Shown piece by piece: positions 33,656 to 42,260 of a stretch of 64,000 nucleotides of DNA (its first letter is position 1; each line of letters starts with the position of its first letter). The position numbers and the translations under genes were made by a program. Where the stretch lies: NCBI GenBank assembly GCA_017551705.1, contig JAFZLA010000080.1, positions 1 to 64,000 on the forward strand. Direction: 5' to 3'. The notes beneath the pieces were generated by a model, which did no database searches, was not told the DNA's origin, and saw nothing but the letters and a program-made list of their open reading frames with translations. This stretch comes from Treponema sp. Lineage in GTDB: Bacteria; Spirochaetota; Spirochaetia; Treponematales; Treponemataceae.

Positions 33656-33661
33656 TATCGT
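33656..33661 (+). promoter_or_regulatory. -10 of tcdA (GCGC-TATCGT), leaderless candidate
   Basis: Preceded by TTTTTTGCGC, 7 nt before the GTG at 33669. Confidence 0.5.
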
Positions 33662-33668
33662 AGAGGGC

Positions 33669-34394
33669 GTGGAAGACCAATTTTCCAGAACCCGCCTTTT
33701 GTTGGGCCAAGAAAAATTGCAAAAACTCTTTGACGCGGGCGTGGCCGTTTTTGGAGTCGGCGGCGTTGGCGGCTACGTTGTCGAAGCCTTGGCTCGCAGC
33801 GGAGTGGGCGGCTTTTTGCTTGTGGACAAGGACACTGTCGGCCTTACAAACATCAACCGCCAAATAATCGCCACTCATAAGACGCTTGGCCGCCCCAAAG
33901 TCCAAGTGATGAAGGAACGGATTCTTGACATAAATCCCGCCGCGCTTGTAGAGACTCGCCAAATCTTTTTTCTTCCACAAAAATCCGCCGGCTATGATTG
34001 CGGCCAAGAAAGCATTGACTTTTCAAAATACTCCTACATTGTTGACGCGGTTGACACTGTCAGCGCCAAGCTAGAAATAATCGAGCGGGCAAAAAAATGC
34101 GGCGTTCCCGTAATAAGCGCGATGGGCGCGGGCAACAAGCTGGACCCGACGCAATTCAAGGTCGCCGACATTTACCAAACTTCAGTCTGCCCCCTTGCTC
34201 GCGTGATGCGGCGGGAGTGCAAAAAGCGGGGCATAAAAGATTTAAAGGTTGTTTATTCTACGGAGGAGCCCGCCCGCCAGTTTTGCGCTGATAATGTCGT
34301 GGACAAAAAAATAGCCCCGGCCAGCGCGGCGTTTTGTCCGTCTGTCGCGGGGCTGATAATTGCAAGCCAAGTCGTCAAAGATTTGACCGTTTAG
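33669..34394 (+). CDS. tcdA: tRNA threonylcarbamoyladenosine dehydratase (ThiF/E1-like)
   Basis: E1-like enzyme that cyclises t6A37 in tRNA to ct6A using ATP, 241 residues from the GTG. VAVFGVGGVGGYVVEALARSG is the nucleotide-binding loop. NINRQIIATHKTLGRPKVQV and YIVDAVDTVSAKL are TcdA/CsdL features, and the Cys near VCPLARVMRRE matches the family. The start is uncertain: an ATG at 33642 lies upstream of the -10 box, so GTG at 33669 is favoured. The stop codon overlaps that of the convergent DJ-1 gene by 4 nt. Confidence 0.88.
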   Translation: MEDQFSRTRLLLGQEKLQKLFDAGVAVFGVGGVGGYVVEALARSGVGGFLLVDKDTVGLTNINRQIIATHKTLGRPKVQVMKERILDINPAALVETRQIFFLPQKSAGYDCGQESIDFSKYSYIVDAVDTVSAKLEIIERAKKCGVPVISAMGAGNKLDPTQFKVADIYQTSVCPLARVMRRECKKRGIKDLKVVYSTEEPARQFCADNVVDKKIAPASAAFCPSVAGLIIASQVVKDLTV

Positions 34395-35005
34395 CGCTGG
34401 ACGCTCTTTGTCTTTACCTCTTGCGCCGTTTCTTTTCCGCAAAGGTATTCGACAAGCGCCATGGCGAATTGCTCCGCAGCTCCAGGGCCGCGGCCTGTGA
34501 TTAGGTTTTGGTCAACGACAAAGGGCTGGTCTGGAACCAGCTTTGCGCCGGCGGTCAATTGGTCGGCCTTTTCTTTTCCGCCGCAATAGTCTTCAAATTT
34601 CTTCATTCCCGGGTAGCAAGTGTAGCTTTTGTCCTTTAGGACGCCGCTTTTGCCAAGGACGACCACCGGGGCCGCGCAAATGGCCGACACAAGCTTTTTT
34701 TGCTCGAACATCTTTTTGATAAAGTCCACGGCCAATTCGCAGGCTCCGACGTTGGCGGCTCCTGGCATTCCGCCGGGAACAAAAACGCCGTCTGGAAGGT
34801 CTTGGCAATTGGCCATAAAATCGTCAAGGCTGGTGTCGGCCTGGACCGCGATTTTATGGGCGCCTTGGACCAACAAGTCGGACTTTCCGTCAATGGGAAT
34901 CGCGGCCGTAACCACTTCGACTCCGGCCCTCCTCAAATAGTCTATGGGGCTTATCGCCTCGATTTCCTCAAAGCCTGGCGCTAAAAAAACAACTACTTTT
35001 GCCAT
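34391..35005 (-). CDS. DJ-1/PfpI-family protein
   Basis: DJ-1/ThiJ/YajL-like protein, 204 residues. VVVFLAPGFEEIEAISPIDYLRRAG gives the conserved Glu, and the nucleophile elbow is SAICAAPVVLG-like (SAICAAPVVV) with its Cys. FVPGGMPGAANV is also typical. The class includes deglycase, chaperone and redox-sensor proteins; which applies here is not clear. The ATG at 35005 follows TATGGAGGAAGAT. Its leader overlaps the divergent regulator gene at 35057. Confidence 0.93.
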   Translation of the reverse strand: MAKVVVFLAPGFEEIEAISPIDYLRRAGVEVVTAAIPIDGKSDLLVQGAHKIAVQADTSLDDFMANCQDLPDGVFVPGGMPGAANVGACELAVDFIKKMFEQKKLVSAICAAPVVVLGKSGVLKDKSYTCYPGMKKFEDYCGGKEKADQLTAGAKLVPDQPFVVDQNLITGRGPGAAEQFAMALVEYLCGKETAQEVKTKSVQR

Positions 35006-35021
35006 ATATCTTCCTCCATAC

Positions 35022-35050
35022 TTGCAATAATAGCATTTTAGCGTTAAAAT
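35022..35050 (+). promoter_or_regulatory. Promoter of the response-regulator operon, leaderless candidate
   Basis: TTGCAA (35022-35027), 17-nt spacer, TAAAAT (35045-35050), then exactly 6 nt to the ATG. Confidence 0.65.
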
Positions 35051-35056
35051 ATCTAT

Positions 35057-36322
35057 ATGGACGCTAATGCCAGAAAAAAACAAGTTCTTATCATAAACGC
35101 GGCTCCAATGTTCCGCGAATTTGTAAAGGAAAAGCTTTCCTCAGAAAACGTCATCGTAGAAATGGCTGACGGTCGTTTGGATTCGTTCTCAAAGATGATA
35201 CGCATAATTCCAGACTTGGTCATCATTGACGTTGAAGATTCCTTTGAAGAGATAATGGATTTGTTGGAACGAAAGATGTCGGACCCCAACGCAAAAAGGA
35301 TTCCTGTCATCATTTCTGGCCCCGAGATGGAACGCGCCCAAATTTCTTCTTTGGTTCAATACGGCGTCGTCAAGTATTTTTCAAAGCCGATTAAATTTGA
35401 TGTGTTCTTTGAGGCGATTGGAAAAATCATCCGCGTAAACCTTTCGATGGACACGACTCCTTGCGTGCTGGAAATTCACCACAACGGAAATGTTGTCTTT
35501 GTAGAAATCGCGCAAGGCCTCAACCGCGAAAAAATTTCTTTGCTAAAGTACAAAATCAAAGAAATGATCGACAATTATAAAATAAGGGAGCCCAAACTCA
35601 TCGTCATGATGACAAACTTGCAGCTTTCTTTTGTCGATGGAATCAATGTGGAGCTTTTGCTCGACACTGTCACCGCGGACGAGCGAATTCAAAAACGCAA
35701 CATAAAAATACTTTCGTTGGACAATTACATGAGCGAGTTCATAGACGGCCATGTTGAGTATGTCGGCGTAAGAGTTCTTAAAGATTTGACAAGCGCTTTG
35801 GGCTCCATCGTAGGAAGCGCCCAAGCCAACGGAGACGCCGCCGAAATTATCGCCGACAGCATTTTGACTGGAGACGACGATGACGCGACTGGTTCTGTCG
35901 ACATTCGCTTTGGCGCCGAATTGGGCGATGGCGAATCAAAAAGCACAGAGGGCAACCTTTTGAACATCGCGATTGTTGACGACGACGAAGTTGTCCGAAA
36001 GATTCTGACGCAAGCCTTCCAGTCAGTGGGAATCGCGACCGAAGCCTTTGAAAGCGGAGCCAAGTTTGCCCAGGCGCTTTTAATCAGGACGTTTGACCTT
36101 GCTGTTCTTGACATTTTCATGCAAGGCGTTTCGGGCTTTGACATTCTTAACCAGCTTAGGTCAAAGGAAAAGCCTGTGCCTGTAATCGTTTATTCACAAG
36201 CGGTTCAGCGCGAATATGTTATCCAAGCCCTTAGTCTTGGCGCCAAAGGCTATCTTGCAAAGCCGCAAAAGCCCGAAGTGATTATTAAAAAGGCTATGGA
36301 AATTTTGCATGACCGAATCTGA
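35057..36322 (+). CDS. Two-receiver response regulator with STAS-like middle domain
   Basis: 421 residues, with no DNA-binding domain. Residues 8-125 form a receiver-like domain whose acidic pair is replaced by Asn-Ala (VLIINAAPM) but which keeps a candidate Asp58 and Lys110. Residues 130-250 look like a STAS/anti-anti-sigma type fold (VLEIHHNGNVVFVEI, KLIVMMTNLQ). Residues 302-415 are a complete receiver (VDDDE, Asp352, Lys402). The following hybrid kinase gene overlaps by 14 nt. The protein probably relays a signal by protein-protein contact. The middle-domain assignment is by pattern only. Confidence 0.85.
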   Translation: MDANARKKQVLIINAAPMFREFVKEKLSSENVIVEMADGRLDSFSKMIRIIPDLVIIDVEDSFEEIMDLLERKMSDPNAKRIPVIISGPEMERAQISSLVQYGVVKYFSKPIKFDVFFEAIGKIIRVNLSMDTTPCVLEIHHNGNVVFVEIAQGLNREKISLLKYKIKEMIDNYKIREPKLIVMMTNLQLSFVDGINVELLLDTVTADERIQKRNIKILSLDNYMSEFIDGHVEYVGVRVLKDLTSALGSIVGSAQANGDAAEIIADSILTGDDDDATGSVDIRFGAELGDGESKSTEGNLLNIAIVDDDEVVRKILTQAFQSVGIATEAFESGAKFAQALLIRTFDLAVLDIFMQGVSGFDILNQLRSKEKPVPVIVYSQAVQREYVIQALSLGAKGYLAKPQKPEVIIKKAMEILHDRI

Positions 36323-38339
36323 CGCGCCTCTTGAAGCGATTGCGACTGGAAGCCGTTTTCTCTCCAGCACCGTTCACGAAATGCGCACGCCGATTCAAAC
36401 GATAATCGGCTCGCTAGAACTTTTAAAATTGACAAGCCTCGACAAGGAGCAAGCGGAGTACGTCCACCAAATGCAGGTGGGCGCCGAAACTTTGCTTGCC
36501 TTGGCCAACGACATTTTGGACTTTTCAAAAATCCGCTCGCAAAATTTCCAGTTGGAAAACATTCAGTTTGACTTGATCGAAGTGGTGGAGCGGGTCTTGG
36601 ACTCAATCAGCGCCGAAGTGTTTAACAAGGGCCTTGAATTGGTCAGCGACATTTATCCTTCGGTTCCAAAATTTGTAATGGGAGACCCGACCCGCTTGCA
36701 GCAAATTTTGTTGAACATAGTAAAGAACGCCGCCAAGTTCACCGAAAAAGGCTACATACACACAATCGTAGAAAAAACTGACGACGGTTCCATCTTGTTC
36801 AAGGTGGAAGACACCGGAATTGGAATTTCCAAAGAGGCGCGCAAAAAGCTTTTTACCGACTTTTATCAAGCCGACACTTCCACCACAAGAAAGTACGGAG
36901 GAACAGGCTTGGGTCTTTCGATTTGCAAGGCGCTTGTCGCGGCGATGGGCGGAAAGATTGGCGTCGAGCCCAACATAAGCGGCGGCTCCGTCTTTTGGTT
37001 CACCGTTCCTTGCGTCGAAGCCCAGAGCGCAAAGGCCGCTTTGGACAAGTTCAAGCGCCTGCATTTTCCTGAGAGCGCAAAGATACTTTTGGTCGACGAC
37101 AACTACTTGGCGCGAAAGTCTTTGGAAAGCAAGCTGAGGGAATTTGGCCTGCCTTGTGTGGAGCTTGCCCAAAGCGGAAAAGAAGCGCTTGAGATGATGA
37201 AAGTCGCCGCCCGCCAGGACAATCCTTTTACTTTGGTCTTTATCGACATGCTTATGCCAAAGATGGACGGCTGGCGCCTTGCCAACGAAATAAATTCCGA
37301 CAAGACGATTAACGACGCAAAGCTTTACTTAATCGTTCCCGAAGGCCAGTTGCGCCAAGACGCAAAGATGCGCATGCTCAACTGGTTCAACGGATACATT
37401 TACAAGCCTGTAAGGGTAAAAAAACTTTTTAGCTTGCTGTCGGAGGCTTTTGAAGACCCGATTGAATTGAAGGGAGAAGACCAAGTTCCTGCGGCCCAAG
37501 AAACTGCCAAGGCAAAGGCCGACGAAGATTTGATTGCCAAAGGCGTTTTGGTTCTTGTGGCCGAAGACCATCCGGTAAACAGAAAGCTTATCGTGGCTTT
37601 CCTAAAAAAAATGGGAGCCAAGGTTTTGGAAGCCGACGACGGACTCAAGGCCGTCGAGCTGGCCCAGAAAAATCCAAAGATTGACATAATCTTTATGGAC
37701 TTGCAGATGCCCCAGATGAACGGTTTGGACGCCACAAAAGCCTTGCGCAAGAGCGGCTACAACGGCGTGATTGTCGCGTGCACCGCAAACCACACCGACG
37801 AAGATTACAAGACCTACAGCGCCGCCGGAATGAACGACCTTTTGGGAAAGCCCTACAAGAGCGACAACTTAAAGCAAATCATATTAAAGTGGAAGAGCTC
37901 GTTCGCCACAAACTTAAAGCCGTCTCGCGCCGCTTCAAAAAAGAAATCTGGGCAAGAAAATCCTGTTTGGGATTCGGCGGACTTTGAGGACACGATTTCG
38001 GGCGACTATGAATTGGGAATGCAATTGGTCGACGACTTTGCCGAGCAAAGCCAAAAATTGATTGACGAAATTCCTTCCTACATAAAGGAAAGGGATTACG
38101 AAACTTTGCGGCAGTTTGGCCACACTCTAAAGGGCAGCGCCGCGACAATCTCGGCTTTTTCAATTTCAAATCTTGGCGGAGACTTGAACAAGGCGGCCCA
38201 TGAAGAGAGCGTAAAAAGATTGAGAGAGGTAAACAAGGCCCTTCGCGACGAATTGAAAAAATTCAAGGCTGCCGCCGAAGAGTGGAAAAAGGAGCGAGGA
38301 AGTGAAGACGAACTATCATACACACACGACTTTTTGTGA
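36309..38339 (+). CDS. Soluble hybrid histidine kinase (HisKA-HATPase-REC-REC-Hpt)
   Basis: 676 residues with no membrane helix and almost no sensor domain. The phospho-acceptor His23 is near the very start (VHEMRTPIQT). ATPase boxes are NIVKNAAKF, VEDTGIGIS and GGTGLGLSI. Receiver 1 has VDDN and Asp313; receiver 2 has EDH and Asp464; the Hpt His605 is in FGHTLKGSA. A full phosphorelay is thus on one chain. The input probably comes from the partner regulator encoded just upstream. It overlaps that gene by 14 nt and the downstream phosphatase gene by 38 nt. Confidence 0.95.
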   Translation: MTESDAPLEAIATGSRFLSSTVHEMRTPIQTIIGSLELLKLTSLDKEQAEYVHQMQVGAETLLALANDILDFSKIRSQNFQLENIQFDLIEVVERVLDSISAEVFNKGLELVSDIYPSVPKFVMGDPTRLQQILLNIVKNAAKFTEKGYIHTIVEKTDDGSILFKVEDTGIGISKEARKKLFTDFYQADTSTTRKYGGTGLGLSICKALVAAMGGKIGVEPNISGGSVFWFTVPCVEAQSAKAALDKFKRLHFPESAKILLVDDNYLARKSLESKLREFGLPCVELAQSGKEALEMMKVAARQDNPFTLVFIDMLMPKMDGWRLANEINSDKTINDAKLYLIVPEGQLRQDAKMRMLNWFNGYIYKPVRVKKLFSLLSEAFEDPIELKGEDQVPAAQETAKAKADEDLIAKGVLVLVAEDHPVNRKLIVAFLKKMGAKVLEADDGLKAVELAQKNPKIDIIFMDLQMPQMNGLDATKALRKSGYNGVIVACTANHTDEDYKTYSAAGMNDLLGKPYKSDNLKQIILKWKSSFATNLKPSRAASKKKSGQENPVWDSADFEDTISGDYELGMQLVDDFAEQSQKLIDEIPSYIKERDYETLRQFGHTLKGSAATISAFSISNLGGDLNKAAHEESVKRLREVNKALRDELKKFKAAAEEWKKERGSEDELSYTHDFL

Positions 38340-39135
38340 CGGAAAAAACACTCCCAAAGAAATGGTCGACGAGGCGGTCAAAAGAGGCTTTTCGATTTTG
38401 GGCTTTTCGTCGCACAGCCTTTATCCTCTTGGCTCGGACTGGCATATGTCGCCGCTTGAGCACAAAAATTATTTTGAGACAGTCCGTTCCCTTGCAAAAG
38501 ATTATTCCGAAAAAATAAAAATTTACGCTGGATTGGAAGCGGACTACATTCCAAACCTTGCCTGCGATTTTGAATGGGCTTTAAAAAAGTTTTCTCCGGA
38601 TTATCTTATTGGCTCCGTTCACTATTTGACAGGAAAGAAAGGCTTTTTTACAGTTGACGGTCCGCTTGAGGAAGTGTCCGAAGGCCTTGCGCGCATTTAC
38701 AATGGAAACGGAAAGAAAGCTGTTTGCGAATACTTTGACCGCCAAAGGCAAATGCTGGCAAGCCAAAAATTTTTAATTCTGGGACACCCTGACGTCATAC
38801 GAAAGCGAAACGGCCAGTTGAAATTTTTTGACCAAGGCGACTCTTGGTATAAAAAAGAATTGAAAGCGACTGCAAAAGCGGCGGCAAAGGCTGGAGTGAT
38901 AGTGGAAATAAATACTGGCGGCTTGGCCAGAGGCGCCATCGACGACGTTTACCCTAGCGCGGATTTTTTGGACTGTCTAAAAAAAGAAGGCGTTCCAATC
39001 ACTTTTTCAAGCGACGCGCATGACGCCCAATTTTTGGACTTTGCTTTTGACCGCGCTTGTCTTGCCGCAAAAAAGGCTGGATATACAGAAGCCGCCTTCT
39101 TTGAAGACGGCCAAATAAAATTTGCAACGCTTTGA
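38302..39135 (+). CDS. hisJ: PHP-family histidinol-phosphatase
   Basis: Metal-dependent phosphatase of the PHP superfamily, 277 residues, resembling HisJ/HisK, which hydrolyses histidinol phosphate in histidine synthesis. Metal ligands are seen in NYHTHTTFCDG, YAGLEADYI, GSVHYL, LGHPDVI, VEINTGG and FSSDAHD. It starts at a GTG with GGAGCGAGGA upstream, inside the kinase gene. No other his genes are nearby. Some PHP proteins have other substrates, so histidine synthesis is probable rather than proven. Confidence 0.87.
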   Translation: MKTNYHTHTTFCDGKNTPKEMVDEAVKRGFSILGFSSHSLYPLGSDWHMSPLEHKNYFETVRSLAKDYSEKIKIYAGLEADYIPNLACDFEWALKKFSPDYLIGSVHYLTGKKGFFTVDGPLEEVSEGLARIYNGNGKKAVCEYFDRQRQMLASQKFLILGHPDVIRKRNGQLKFFDQGDSWYKKELKATAKAAAKAGVIVEINTGGLARGAIDDVYPSADFLDCLKKEGVPITFSSDAHDAQFLDFAFDRACLAAKKAGYTEAAFFEDGQIKFATL

Positions 39136-39150
39136 CGGCCGCTTAAAACG

Positions 39151-39504
39151 TTAGCGGCGCTTTTCGGCCTTTGACGCGCAGTTGATGCACATAAAGGCGT
39201 AGGGCAAAGCCTCGAGGCGCGCTTCGGGAATGGGCTTTCCGCACTGGAGGCAGAGGCCGTACTTTCCTTGCTGGATGCGAAGGAGCGCGTTGTTTATAAG
39301 CGTAAGGCGGTTGGCGTCCTGAGCGTTGAGAGAATCCAACATATTGCGGTCCACCGCGCCTGAAGCTACGTCAATTTCATCACCAGATTCAACTTTAGAA
39401 ACCAAATCTTTAAATTCATCGTTCTGAGCCGCCAGCGCGTCCAGAATTAGGTTTCTTTGTTCTGTCAATTTTTCCTTCATTTTTTTGATAAAAGACTGTC
39501 TCAA
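39151..39504 (-). CDS. dksA: DksA/TraR-family zinc-finger protein
   Basis: RNA-polymerase secondary-channel regulator of the DksA class, about 117 residues. The helical N-terminal part is followed by a four-Cys zinc finger (CLQCGKPIP and CINCASK). The TTG at 39504 is preferred because AAGGGGA precedes it; the ATG at 39480 lacks any ribosome site. It is shorter than E. coli DksA (151), as in other spirochetes. Together with the Rel protein in this window it would shape the stringent response. Divergent from infA. Confidence 0.85.
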   Translation of the reverse strand: MRQSFIKKMKEKLTEQRNLILDALAAQNDEFKDLVSKVESGDEIDVASGAVDRNMLDSLNAQDANRLTLINNALLRIQQGKYGLCLQCGKPIPEARLEALPYAFMCINCASKAEKRR

Positions 39505-39517
39505 AATTTTCCCCTTG

Positions 39518-39547
39518 TTGACAAAAACGATTAATTTAAGATAGTAT
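39518..39547 (+). promoter_or_regulatory. infA promoter
   Basis: TTGACA (39518-39523), 18-nt spacer, TAGTAT (39542-39547). An overlapping TATAAT at 39545 would give a 21-nt spacer. Confidence 0.65.
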
Positions 39548-39593
39548 AATACCACATCTTGAAAAAAAATCAAGTGTTTTTTGAGGAGGAATC

Positions 39594-39812
39594 GTGGCAA
39601 AAGAAGAGGCGATTGAAGTTGAAGGTTTGGTAAAGGAAGCGCTTCCAAACACAATGTTCCGCGTTGAATTGAAAAACGGACACATCATCATGGCGCACCT
39701 TTCTGGAAAAATGAGAAAGCATTACATCAGAATTGTTCCGGGCGACAATGTAAAAGTCGAACTTTCTCCCTATGATTTGGACAAGGGAAGAATCATTTTT
39801 AGACAAAGATAA
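39594..39812 (+). CDS. infA: Translation initiation factor IF-1
   Basis: 72-residue S1/OB-fold factor that binds the 30S A site. Typical blocks: [38 protein letters not shown] and [15 protein letters not shown]. The GTG start is set by the strong GAGGAGGA site. It is a single-gene unit ending at a GGCGCGAA palindrome shared with the convergent dnaJ-like gene. Confidence 0.98.
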   Translation: MAKEEAIEVEGLVKEALPNTMFRVELKNGHIIMAHLSGKMRKHYIRIVPGDNVKVELSPYDLDKGRIIFRQR

Positions 39813-39819
39813 TTTTATC

Positions 39820-39841
39820 GGCGCGAAAAATCGTTCGCGCC
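39820..39841. repeat. GGCGCGAA palindrome, copy 2
   Basis: GGCGCGAA (39820-39827) and TTCGCGCC (39834-39841) form an 8-bp stem with a 6-nt loop between convergent infA and the dnaJ-like gene, ending on the latter's stop codon. Same core as at 30599-30621. Confidence 0.7.
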
Positions 39842-40428
39842 TAATCTTTTTTATTCGGACGGAAGAGAGCCTTTGCCGCGGCGACGGCTCCGCTAAATCC
39901 GTTGACAATCGCGGCTATGCTTAAGATTGGTCCGATGGGAAAAATCACCCACGACCATCTTATAGTCCAAAGGCCCACAAAAATCTGAAGAATTTTCAAA
40001 GCCAATTGGCTAAAGGCTTCTGAGCGCGAACGCGGCTCTTCGCGGCCTGGCTTGTAAGAATAATAACGGCTGCTTGAGTTTGCGTAATTGGCCCATTCCC
40101 TGAATGGATCGTAGCCTTCGTTTGAGTCTGAGCCAAATGGATTGTAATTGCCCCAAGAGCCGTAGCCGTAATTTTGCTGGTAAGAATTTTGTCCTTGCGA
40201 GGCGGCGCCTTCAAAGGGATTAAAGCCGCCTGCGTCGTACTGCGCTTTTTTATTAGGATCGCTCAAAACTGAATACGCTTCGTTTATTTTTTTAAATTTT
40301 TCTTCGGCGGCCTTGTCGCCGGGATTTCTGTCCGGGTGATACTTAAAAACGAGATTTCTGTAAGCTTTTTTAATTTCGTCTTGGCTGGCGCTTTTTGACA
40401 AACCCAAAAGCGCGTAGTAATCTTCCAT
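39841..40428 (-). CDS. J-domain protein with hydrophobic C-terminus
   Basis: 195 residues. The N-terminal J domain (1-70) has the HPD tripeptide ([12 protein letters not shown]) and so should stimulate an Hsp70. A Gly/Asn/Tyr-rich linker follows, then two hydrophobic segments near the C-terminus (about 140-180) that could anchor it in the membrane. There is no zinc-finger domain, so it is not classical DnaJ. It lies 18 nt after the Smr gene at the end of the Bat operon. A possible internal -10 (TATATT at 40435-40440) is present. Confidence 0.88.
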   Translation of the reverse strand: MEDYYALLGLSKSASQDEIKKAYRNLVFKYHPDRNPGDKAAEEKFKKINEAYSVLSDPNKKAQYDAGGFNPFEGAASQGQNSYQQNYGYGSWGNYNPFGSDSNEGYDPFREWANYANSSSRYYSYKPGREEPRSRSEAFSQLALKILQIFVGLWTIRWSWVIFPIGPILSIAAIVNGFSGAVAAAKALFRPNKKD

Positions 40429-40446
40429 AATTATAATATAACAAAA

Positions 40447-40842
40447 TCAGGGGCGAACGGCAACCCAAGTGGCGCCGCTTCCGCCGTGAAATTTGTCGGC
40501 CTTTCCGCTGGCGCCCAAGCGTTGGTCTCCCTCTATGAATTTTTTTACGACGATTCCCAAAACGCCTTCGCTGTCGGCCGAGTGGATGCCCTTTCCGTGT
40601 ATGATCAAGATTTTTTGCAAGCCGCGGCGCCTGGCGTTTGCGACAAAATCGTTGAGGGCCTTCCAAGCCTCATCTTGTGTCATTCCGTGAAGGTCCAATG
40701 TGTCCTGAGGAGCCAGCTTTTGAATGTAAGAAGCGCGGCTTGCGGTCTTTTGCGCTTCAAGCTTTTCGGCGGCCGCGTCCTTGTCAACTATTTGGCCTTT
40801 TTGCGACGATTCCCACTTGTCCAAGATATCGCCAAAATTCAT
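40447..40842 (-). CDS. Smr-domain protein
   Basis: 131 residues. The C-terminal Smr domain carries LDLHG and IIHGKG with the conserved His residues. The N-terminal 45 residues are charged linker. Smr domains are DNA or RNA endonucleases in MutS2 and in ribosome-collision rescue proteins. Which applies here is unknown. It overlaps the BatD-like gene by 4 nt, so it is translated with the Bat operon. Confidence 0.88.
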   Translation of the reverse strand: MNFGDILDKWESSQKGQIVDKDAAAEKLEAQKTASRASYIQKLAPQDTLDLHGMTQDEAWKALNDFVANARRRGLQKILIIHGKGIHSADSEGVLGIVVKKFIEGDQRLGASGKADKFHGGSGATWVAVRP

Positions 40843-42260
40843 TTGATTGCCGCGAGGTTTTCTTTTTTAATCCAGCCGCCGTTTTCGTTGTAGACGATGT
40901 AATACCAATCATGGGTCTCTTCCTTGATCAGCACGCGGCTTCCGCCATTGACCGCAGACTTTGTAATCGCAGATTCTTCGGGAATGGGGCTGATTTCGCC
41001 GCCGACCACAACTCCGTAGCGCTTTAGAACTGAGTTTGCCGCCAATGCCGTCAAGAAAAGCGCTCCAAGCGCCGCGATTCCAAGGACTGCCGCCTCAAAG
41101 CGTTTTTTGAATATAAAAAAGAGAATGGCCAAAAGGACCAAAAGAACGTTGGCCCCAAGTATTGCAAAAAAGAGACAGTAGTTGGGTTCGTTGTCCGAAT
41201 GTGTTATGCCCGCGGCGCGTTCGGCTTGGATTCTTTGCGCGCGGATTTTTGGAAGCGAAAGAACTGCCCGTCGCTCAAGCGATCTGAGGCGGGCGATTTC
41301 GGCGCAGTCAAACGGCGAGAAAGTGTTTTTTTCTTTTTCCTTGTTTTCCGAAGTGTCTTGCGCAAAGGCGTAAGCGTAGACCGAGCCTTGCTCTTGGCCG
41401 CTTTTTGCTTGCGCGTCTTTTTTTTGCGGAACTATCGTCACGATGCATTCGGGCGTTGTAAGGTAAACGGAGCGGCCGGAGTAGGCTGTGACCATCATTT
41501 TAATTTCGGGGAGCGAAGTGGTTCCCGTAGTGAACGGAGTCCATTCAAAGTACGAAATCGGAACTTTTTCGGTGGTAAAGTCAGACGACTTGCGCGGAGC
41601 GTTCTTTTCCGTGTAGCGCTTGATTTCGGTAAAGAGCGAGTCCTTGGGAATGTTCCACGCATATTGTTGGGCTTGCAGCGCGTACTGCAGGTAAATCGTA
41701 AATCGGGCCGCCTTGTCGCTTTCAAGCGTGAGCGTTGGAGTCTTTTTTGCGTCCGCGGTGATTGTCTCTCCGCCGTCAAAAACAACTATCAAGCGGGGAT
41801 TTATCGTTCGCGGATTTTCGTAGACCTCGACCGGCTTGAACTTAATCACATAGCGGCGGCCCTTTACGTAAATGACCAGGGGCGAAAAGGCGAAGTTTCC
41901 CGTTTGCCTAAAGGTGAACCATAGGTCGACTTCCGTTCCCGCGTTTCCTTCTTTTGTAATGTAGTCGCTCTTTTTTGACGAGTTGAACGTGACGCCTTCT
42001 GGAAAATTTGGCAGTTCCGTCTGGACGTCGCTGGGAAGCGTTTTTGGGATTTTTAGTATGAACTGCGCTTCGTTGTTGGTAAAAAATATGTCGTCTTTTG
42101 GAAGAACTTCCAATTTTTCAGCGTCCGCCCAAGAAAAGGCCAGGGTGCTTGAATTTTGAGAATGCAAATCGCGCGGGCGCAAGGCTCCGCAAAGCGCCAA
42201 GACCGCCGTTAGTAATCCAAGGGCGACGAATTCTTTTGCTCTTGCTGAATGTTTTTCCAT
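40839..42260 (-). CDS. BatD-like protein with C-terminal SH3-like domain
   Basis: 473 residues. A signal sequence (about 12-35) is followed by an extracytoplasmic beta-rich region like BatD (ILKIPKTLPSDVQTELPNFP, then a second beta-sandwich). Two membrane helices follow (about 355-380 and 388-405). The tail SRVLIKEETHDWYYIVYNENGGWI resembles a bacterial SH3 domain. BatD proteins are part of the Bat (Bacteroides aerotolerance) complex. It overlaps the upstream BatB-type gene by 52 nt. BatE-like SH3 fusion is plausible; assignment is by operon position and weak similarity. Confidence 0.75.
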   Translation of the reverse strand: MEKHSARAKEFVALGLLTAVLALCGALRPRDLHSQNSSTLAFSWADAEKLEVLPKDDIFFTNNEAQFILKIPKTLPSDVQTELPNFPEGVTFNSSKKSDYITKEGNAGTEVDLWFTFRQTGNFAFSPLVIYVKGRRYVIKFKPVEVYENPRTINPRLIVVFDGGETITADAKKTPTLTLESDKAARFTIYLQYALQAQQYAWNIPKDSLFTEIKRYTEKNAPRKSSDFTTEKVPISYFEWTPFTTGTTSLPEIKMMVTAYSGRSVYLTTPECIVTIVPQKKDAQAKSGQEQGSVYAYAFAQDTSENKEKEKNTFSPFDCAEIARLRSLERRAVLSLPKIRAQRIQAERAAGITHSDNEPNYCLFFAILGANVLLVLLAILFFIFKKRFEAAVLGIAALGALFLTALAANSVLKRYGVVVGGEISPIPEESAITKSAVNGGSRVLIKEETHDWYYIVYNENGGWIKKENLAAIK

